NCBI RefSeq assembly: GCF_031846265.1
Contig: NZ_JAVRIA010000001.1
Location: 496,001-560,000, forward strand
Origin: Microcosmobacter mediterraneus
GTDB lineage: Bacteria > Bacteroidota > Bacteroidia > Flavobacteriales > Flavobacteriaceae
Direction of reading: 5' to 3'
DNA: 64,000 nt
Shown here: piece by piece, positions 59,430 through 64,000 of the stretch
How the letters are laid out: each line of letters starts with the position of its first letter
Numbering within the stretch: position 1 is the stretch's first letter
Made by a program: the position numbers and the translations under genes
Notes under the pieces: generated by a model
What the model was told of the DNA's origin: nothing
Seen by the model: only the letters and a program-made list of their open reading frames with translations
Database searches by the model: none

Positions 59430-60857
59430 CTAAAGCGAAAGTTTCTTGGCAAGATCTTCTACATACTTTCTAAACTGTTTATCTGTAGAGGATAAGTTAT
59501 CTACAGTTTTACAAGCATGGAGTACTGTAGCATGGTCTCTTTTTCCTATTTGCGAACCAATACTAGCTAATGAAGCTTTTGTATATTTTTTCGCAAAGAA
59601 CATGGCTAGTTGACGCGCTTGAACAATATGACGTTTACGAGTTTTAGATTGCAGAGTGCTAACATCCATTTGAAAATAGTCTGAAACTACTTTTTGAATG
59701 TAATCTATTGAAACTTCACGTTTGGTATTCTTTACAAACTTCTCAACTATATCTTTAGCAAGAGATAACGTAATCTCTTTTCTGTTAAATGAAGATTGTG
59801 CAATTAAAGAGATAATAGCGCCTTCTAATTCTCTAACATTAGTTTTAATATTTTTAGCCACATATTCAATAATGTCTTCTGGCATTTCAACACCATCTCT
59901 GTAGAGTTTATTCTTTAGTATAGATACTCTAGTTTCAAAATCAGGTGTTTGTAATTCAGCAGAAAGTCCCCATTTAAAACGTGATAGTAATCGTTGTTCA
60001 ATATCTTGCATATCAACAGGAGCCTTGTCGCTAGTTAAAATTACTTGTTTCCCATTTTGATGTAGATGATTAAATATATGGAAGAAAACATCTTGTGTTC
60101 CCGATTTACCAGAGAAAAACTGAACATCATCAATGATCAAGACATCAATGATTTGATAAAAATGAATAAAATCATTCCTGTTATTTTTCTTTACTGAGTC
60201 TATATATTGTTGGGTAAATTTTTCAGCTGAAATATAGAGTACAGTTTTTTCCGGATACTTATCTTTAATGTCAACTCCTATAGCATGTGCTAGATGCGTT
60301 TTTCCTAATCCAACACCACCAAATATTAATAATGGATTAAATGAGGTGCCTCCTGGTTTATTGGCTACTGCAATACCAGCATTTCTTGCTAATCGGTTAG
60401 AGTCACCTTCTAAGAAATTTTCGAAATTATAATTAGGATTAAGCTGAGACTCTATCTTAACATTTCTGATACCTGGAATAATAAAAGGATTTTTTAATTC
60501 TGGGCTTTTGTTATTTAATGGAATATCTACGTCTTGAGATTTTACGGCTGGTCTATTTGTACTCGGAATTTTCTCTGTAAAGGGTTGTTTATTACCATAT
60601 GTATTTTCCATTTTAATAACGTAAACCAGCTTAGCATCTTCACCTAACTCTTTGGTTAGAGCTACTTTAAGGATTTTAACGTAATGTTCTTCTAACCACT
60701 CGTAGAAAAATTTACTAGGAACTTGTATACTTAATGCTTGATCAGTAAGCTTAACTGCTACAATTGGCTCAAACCATGTTTTGTAGGCTTGCGGTTGAAT
60801 ATTATCTTTTATAAATGACAGACAGTTATTCCATACCGATTGCGCAGTTACACTCAT
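59430..60857 (-). CDS. dnaA: Chromosomal replication initiator protein DnaA
   Basis: 475 residues, four-domain layout. Domain I: VWNNCLSFIKDNI, AYKTWFEPI; AAA+ domain: NPLLIFGGVGLGKTHLAHAIG (Walker A, near 178), DVLIIDDVQFFSGK (Walker B), VILTSDKAP; domain IV: SKTRKRHIVQARQLAMFFAKKYT and the DnaA signature GKRDHATVLHACKTV near 450. It opens the origin. I saw no cluster of TTATCCACA boxes next to it, so oriC is probably elsewhere. The upstream leader carries a terminator-like hairpin. Confidence 0.98.
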   Translation of the reverse strand: MSVTAQSVWNNCLSFIKDNIQPQAYKTWFEPIVAVKLTDQALSIQVPSKFFYEWLEEHYVKILKVALTKELGEDAKLVYVIKMENTYGNKQPFTEKIPSTNRPAVKSQDVDIPLNNKSPELKNPFIIPGIRNVKIESQLNPNYNFENFLEGDSNRLARNAGIAVANKPGGTSFNPLLIFGGVGLGKTHLAHAIGVDIKDKYPEKTVLYISAEKFTQQYIDSVKKNNRNDFIHFYQIIDVLIIDDVQFFSGKSGTQDVFFHIFNHLHQNGKQVILTSDKAPVDMQDIEQRLLSRFKWGLSAELQTPDFETRVSILKNKLYRDGVEMPEDIIEYVAKNIKTNVRELEGAIISLIAQSSFNRKEITLSLAKDIVEKFVKNTKREVSIDYIQKVVSDYFQMDVSTLQSKTRKRHIVQARQLAMFFAKKYTKASLASIGSQIGKRDHATVLHACKTVDNLSSTDKQFRKYVEDLAKKLSL

Positions 60858-60899
60858 TCTTTTAGTTAATTATTGTTGTTAGTTAGTTTAGCAAAAAAA

Positions 60900-60921
60900 A
60901 AGAGAATTTAGCTTTTCTCTT
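60900..60921 (-). promoter_or_regulatory. Attenuator-like hairpin in the dnaA leader
   Basis: On the minus strand AAGAGAA, an 8-nt loop and TTCTCTT form a stem followed by seven more T. It lies about 40 nt before the dnaA start. CATATTTG at 60945-60938 is a near match to a -7 box, so the hairpin would be among the first nucleotides of the dnaA transcript. No other minus-strand gene precedes it, since the next gene upstream is divergent. Confidence 0.45.
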
Positions 60922-61003
60922 GTCTTTTAATGCATAGCAAATATGTGAACAAAATTCTTAAAAAAAAAATCTATTTCTATTGAATTTTTAAAAATATTTT
61001 ACC

Positions 61004-61456
61004 ATGTTTAAAGCTTTCGAAAATACAAAATATTTTTCAAATACTATGGTTGGTAATTCTCACTCTTATGAAATTGAATTTAGAATACGTTATGGTGAAA
61101 CCGACCAAATGGGAGTTGTTTATCATGGTAATTATGCGCAATATTTTGAAATGGGAAGAACAGAATGGCTAAGAAATTTAGGTATTACTTACAAGGCTAT
61201 GGAGGATAATGGAATTATGCTTCCTGTTATTTCTTTGCAGATAAACTACAAAAAATCTGCATGTTATGACGACTTAGTTAAAGTGATTACTACTTTAAAA
61301 AAAACACCAACAGCATCTATTGAGTTTGATTATAAATTAGTAAATGAGAAAAATGAAATTCTAGCTTTGGGAAATACCGTTTTAGCATTTATTGACATGA
61401 GTAAGAATAGACCTACGAGATGTCCACAATACATTTTAGATAAACTGCATAATTAA
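61004..61456 (+). CDS. YbgC/4-hydroxybenzoyl-CoA-type acyl-CoA thioesterase
   Basis: 150 residues from ATG 61004, or 136 from ATG 61046, which gives the more typical family length. The hot-dog core has the motif RYGETDQMGVVYHGNYAQYFEMGRTEWLR near residues 28-56 (positions only), with the catalytic Asp in GETDQMG, and LPVISLQINYKKSACYDDLV after it. It hydrolyses acyl-CoA thioesters. The 3' end overlaps the convergent yigZ gene by 4 nt. Confidence 0.9.
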   Translation: MFKAFENTKYFSNTMVGNSHSYEIEFRIRYGETDQMGVVYHGNYAQYFEMGRTEWLRNLGITYKAMEDNGIMLPVISLQINYKKSACYDDLVKVITTLKKTPTASIEFDYKLVNEKNEILALGNTVLAFIDMSKNRPTRCPQYILDKLHN

Positions 61457-62061
61457 TCGTTCATCTTCATTACTTCTAAACCATAAATTGACGAAATCTG
61501 ATTAAAAACAGATTCAAAATCTCGTTTTCTTACGGCTAAAATTATTTTACAGCTTAATTCTAAATCTTGTTTTACTATTTTTAATTGCTTTTCTTTAATG
61601 ATTCTCATAACAGAATTCATTAATTTATATTCAAACTTAAGTTCTAATTCTTCTAAAATTAATTGCTCTTTAATATCAGAATGCTGTAATGCTAATTGCG
61701 CAGCTGTTTTATAGGCATTAATGAGTCCTCCTACACCAAGTTTAACACCACCAAAATAGCGTACTACCACAATAAGCACATTGGTAACATCAAAAGATTG
61801 GATTTGACCATAAATTGGCATTCCTGCACTGTTATTGGGTTCTCCATCATCATTAACTCTGTAGTTAATAGTATCTGTACCAATTTGGTAAGCATAGCAC
61901 CAATGTCTTGCAGAGTTGTGGAGCTTCTTTAAGGTTTCAATATTAGTTTTTATATCTTCCTCACTTTTAACAGGAAATGCATAACCAAAGAATTTACTGT
62001 TTCTGTCTTTAAACAATATTTCTTGAGAAGGTACTGATATCGTTTTATAAGTGTCTTTCAA
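61453..62061 (-). CDS. YigZ/IMPACT family protein, TTG start
   Basis: 202 residues starting at TTG 62061. The homologous N-terminus MKDTYKTISVPSQEILFKD begins exactly there, and the TTG overlaps the TGA of the upstream transporter (TTGA). An ATG at 62115 would place the start 58 nt inside the transporter gene with no conserved residues. IMPACT landmarks: ARHWCYAYQIG, NDDGEPNNSAGMPIYGQI, VVRYFGGVKLGVGGLINAY. Relatives bind ribosomes or RNA; role in bacteria is poorly defined. Confidence 0.88.
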   Translation of the reverse strand: MKDTYKTISVPSQEILFKDRNSKFFGYAFPVKSEEDIKTNIETLKKLHNSARHWCYAYQIGTDTINYRVNDDGEPNNSAGMPIYGQIQSFDVTNVLIVVVRYFGGVKLGVGGLINAYKTAAQLALQHSDIKEQLILEELELKFEYKLMNSVMRIIKEKQLKIVKQDLELSCKIILAVRKRDFESVFNQISSIYGLEVMKMND

Positions 62062-62924
62062 ATGGCTAGCGTTACTAAAATTATAGATACAAGAGCTAAG
62101 CAAATACCAACCCAATTGGTTTTAGAAATGGCTTCTTTAAATACTAATAAACCAATTAAAGTAGATATAGCAACAATAGCCACATTATTAATGGTAAATA
62201 ATGTAGAACTTTCTAAGTCTTTATAATTTAAGGCCAATAATAGATAATACATGGAGCAGTAGTTTACAATACCTAAAATGATTCCGCCAATAATACTTAA
62301 AGGTGTAAATCTGAGTGTTCCATTTAATTTTTGTATAGCTAAAAGTACTAAACCTATAATAAAACCAACACCAAAAATTGTTGCTGTAAACATTGGGATT
62401 CCACCTTCTTTAACATAAGTAGTCTCTATATATTTTACTGATGTATCTATGATACCAGAACCAAAAAACAGAATAACAGGTAACCATAGATTAGTTTTTA
62501 AGTTTGCTTTAGTTTCTTTTTTAACTGAGGTAAGATAGACTGCTATTAAGGCAATGATGATACCTAATAACTTTTGAAATCCAATAGATTCATTATAAAC
62601 ATAGATGCCAAATACTACTGGGATAATAACACTCATTTTACTGGCAACAGATGATACAGATAATCCGTTGCGTTGTGCAGTTAGTGCCATAACATTAAAA
62701 ATAGAAATGAATAGAAACCCAAGCAAAATTGCTCCTGTAAACCATTCTGCTTCAATTACATCGTTTATACTAAACTTTACATCTGTTGCAATTAAACCCA
62801 CGAAACAGGCTGTTATGTAATTTACAACAATAGCTTGTAGTGTATTGATTTTAAATTTCCCAAGTAATTTAAAAATTACAAAGATGAGTGTCGATGCTGT
62901 TATGCTGAGTAATAAATAAATCAA
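62058..62924 (-). CDS. EamA/DMT-superfamily transporter, TTG start
   Basis: 288 residues, ten predicted helices in two repeated five-helix halves. The start is TTG at 62924-62922, overlapping the TGA of the HAD gene (TTGA). Features: LLSITASTLIFVIFKLLG, NVMALTAQRNGLSVSSVASKMSVI, and a C-terminal NWVGICLALVSIILVTLA. Family members carry metabolites or act as exporters; substrate unknown. Confidence 0.88.
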   Translation of the reverse strand: MIYLLLSITASTLIFVIFKLLGKFKINTLQAIVVNYITACFVGLIATDVKFSINDVIEAEWFTGAILLGFLFISIFNVMALTAQRNGLSVSSVASKMSVIIPVVFGIYVYNESIGFQKLLGIIIALIAVYLTSVKKETKANLKTNLWLPVILFFGSGIIDTSVKYIETTYVKEGGIPMFTATIFGVGFIIGLVLLAIQKLNGTLRFTPLSIIGGIILGIVNYCSMYYLLLALNYKDLESSTLFTINNVAIVAISTLIGLLVFKEAISKTNWVGICLALVSIILVTLAI

Positions 62925-63532
62925 AACAAATCTGATTTTATTGTAAATAAATCTATGACATCCTCTGAAGTTTCATCTATATTCCAAACATTTAGTCCTA
63001 GTTCTTTTGCAGCATTAGTATTTTCGATAGTATCATCAATAAATAAGCAGTTATTAGGATTAAGTGAATGCTGTTCAAAAACATACTGAAAGATATTTTT
63101 ATTAGGTTTTCGCATTCCAATTTTGTGCGATAAATAAAAGGCATTAAAAAGCGATTTGAACTCATTGTAAAATGATACATGCTTTTTAATATAATCTATA
63201 TGCAAACTATTGGTGTTACTTAGCAATATTAAATTATAGTTTCCAATATTTTTTAGTGCTTTTAACCATTCTACTCTGTGATAAGGAAAGTCTTTAAGTA
63301 TGAAGTTCCAAGCCTCGATAATGGTGTTTTCTGTGTGTTGAGGAAAATTAACTTTATAAAATTCTAAAAAGATATCTGTAGTAATAAACCCTTGTTCATA
63401 GTCCATATTGATTTTGAGCATGTCTTCAGAAAAGGTTTTTATATTAAACAGCTTTAAGGCATTATCAATAGCACCTTGCTTATCTAAGTTGATAAAGACA
63501 TCACCAAAATCAAAAATTAGCGTTTTAATCAT
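62921..63532 (-). CDS. HAD-superfamily hydrolase (subfamily IA)
   Basis: 203 residues. Motif I FDFGDVFINLD (nucleophile Asp 8), motif II LLSNTNSLH near residue 105, motif III Lys in GMRKPNKNIF near 140 and motif IV LFIDDTIENTNAAKELG near 160. It is a likely phosphatase; the YihX-like DxG start (D8, G10) is typical of sugar-phosphate phosphatases. In this position after ribD it could be the phosphatase step of riboflavin synthesis, which is an inference from synteny only. It overlaps ribD by 8 nt. Confidence 0.88.
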   Translation of the reverse strand: MIKTLIFDFGDVFINLDKQGAIDNALKLFNIKTFSEDMLKINMDYEQGFITTDIFLEFYKVNFPQHTENTIIEAWNFILKDFPYHRVEWLKALKNIGNYNLILLSNTNSLHIDYIKKHVSFYNEFKSLFNAFYLSHKIGMRKPNKNIFQYVFEQHSLNPNNCLFIDDTIENTNAAKELGLNVWNIDETSEDVIDLFTIKSDLF

Positions 63533-64000
63533 TGGAGTATATTGTTAATACGTCATCTTTAATAAGCACTTGGTTTTTAATTTTCTTAGATATTACAGGT
63601 GCTTTTACTCCACCATCAAACAAAGTTGGACCTTTAAAAATTCTGGCTTCATCCCAAAGGTTTTCTTCAATAAAGGTTTGAAGTGTTTTTGCACCACCTT
63701 CAATAATAATAGATTGTATTTTATATTTATACAGTGTTTCAGAAATTTGATGAGCAATTGTCTTTTCTTTCGAGTAATCAATAAACGATACCATATTACT
63801 ATTAAATTTAGAATCATTAATATCTTGAGGAGGATGTATCGTCCATTGATTTGAATTATCGCTTTTCTGACTATTATTACTTATATCTGTTATCGTAATA
63901 CAGTCATCAGGATTTTTGAATATAGATACAAACTTAGGTAGCTTAAGTTCTCTATCTAAGACAACTTTTATAGGATTACTTCCTTTCCAATCTCTTGCAG
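63525..64000 (-). CDS. ribD: Riboflavin biosynthesis bifunctional deaminase/reductase RibD, N-terminus outside the window
   Basis: Reading the minus strand from 64000 gives an open frame that continues past the window edge: ARDWKGSNPIKVVLDRELKLP, ending with EGGAKTLQTFIEE near 63700 and VLTIYSND at 63528. These fit the C-terminal reductase domain of RibD (RDWxGxNPIRVVLD, EGG motif). The N-terminal deaminase domain is absent from the window. The first in-frame ATG in the window, at 63794, is internal. The gene is coupled to the HAD gene by an 8-nt overlap. Confidence 0.9.
   Translation of the reverse strand, partial: ARDWKGSNPIKVVLDRELKLPKFVSIFKNPDDCITITDISNNSQKSDNSNQWTIHPPQDINDSKFNSNMVSFIDYSKEKTIAHQISETLYKYKIQSIIIEGGAKTLQTFIEENLWDEARIFKGPTLFDGGVKAPVISKKIKNQVLIKDDVLTIYSND

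Noticed and set aside
59480..60960. Chromosomal origin next to dnaA
   Set aside because: Only one DnaA-box-like sequence (TTATCTACA near 59488) was seen near dnaA, inside the gene; there is no cluster and no adjacent dnaN or recF.
61453..62115. yigZ starting at ATG 62115
   Set aside because: That start lies 58 nt inside the transporter gene and precedes the conserved N-terminus by 18 non-conserved residues; the TTG at 62061 fits homology and junction.
63998..64000. ribD starting at the ATG at 63794
   Set aside because: Conserved reductase residues continue in frame upstream of that ATG to the window edge, so the true start is outside.
1..64000. Biosynthetic cluster, defence island or prophage
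   Set aside because: Gene content is scattered housekeeping with no restriction, toxin, CRISPR, integrase or capsid genes.

Overview
The window is AT-rich chromosomal DNA from a member of the Bacteroidota, most likely the family Flavobacteriaceae; I do not assign a genus. The evidence is type IX secretion (T9SS) C-terminal sorting domains on two exported enzymes, TonB-dependent receptor and SusD-type proteins, many short lipoproteins, a fused alpha/beta 2-oxoacid dehydrogenase E1, a long-form GAPDH, TAnnTTTG-type -7 promoter boxes and almost no Shine-Dalgarno sequences. I see no tRNA, rRNA, CRISPR array, transposase, phage gene or integrase. Most of the window reads as ordinary core genome with small accessory insertions.

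Layout. 1-6.6 kb: a LytS/LytTR two-component pair behind a lipoprotein, DUF202 and DoxX membrane proteins, two small exported proteins, a second DoxX, a membrane-bound AraC-type regulator with candidate operator sites, and a FISUMP-domain lipoprotein. 6.6-24.3 kb, all but one gene on the minus strand: the E1 dehydrogenase; a tightly packed uvrA / LOG-family / secreted endonuclease-like / M1-like (apparently catalytically dead) barrel-protein unit; a TAP-type hydrolase; then a five-gene overlapping unit (AcpH-like, gamma-glutamyltransferase, AlkD-like, ATP-grasp, membrane protein). 24.3-33.2 kb, mixed strands: glmM, a class V aminotransferase, an LpxL-type acyltransferase, rhomboid, an orphan SusD, a TlpA-like thioredoxin and mnmE. 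33.2-43.8 kb: an ABC ATPase, a DUF5916 protein, a TonB receptor/DUF4249 pair, threonine dehydratase and monomeric isocitrate dehydrogenase. 43.8-44.5 kb: a long gene-poor stretch bounded by two minus-strand terminators, the best candidate here for an undescribed RNA or relic. 44.5-52.6 kb: rplS and trmD separated by two small genes, accessory genes next to structured repeats, GAPDH and a DegP-type protease. 52.7-56.8 kb, plus strand: a coupled dapF / GNAT / mltG / DUF2279 operon and a lysozyme-like gene. 56.8-64 kb: an RsmI-like methylase, a secreted sugar dehydrogenase, a low-molecular-weight phosphatase, dnaA with an attenuator-like leader, a thioesterase, and a ribD / HAD / EamA / yigZ unit in which two consecutive genes start with TTG inside a TTGA stop-start overlap.

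The recurring themes are extreme gene packing (TAATG, ATGA and TTGA junctions), non-ATG starts at coupled junctions, hairpins close to start codons (AraC gene, dnaA, the gene at 37002), and short dispersed palindromic repeats in the few real gaps. No complete novel multi-gene system is obvious. The strongest leads are the 43.9-44.5 kb segment, the TTGA junctions, the AraC operator candidates and the pseudo-peptidase barrel protein.
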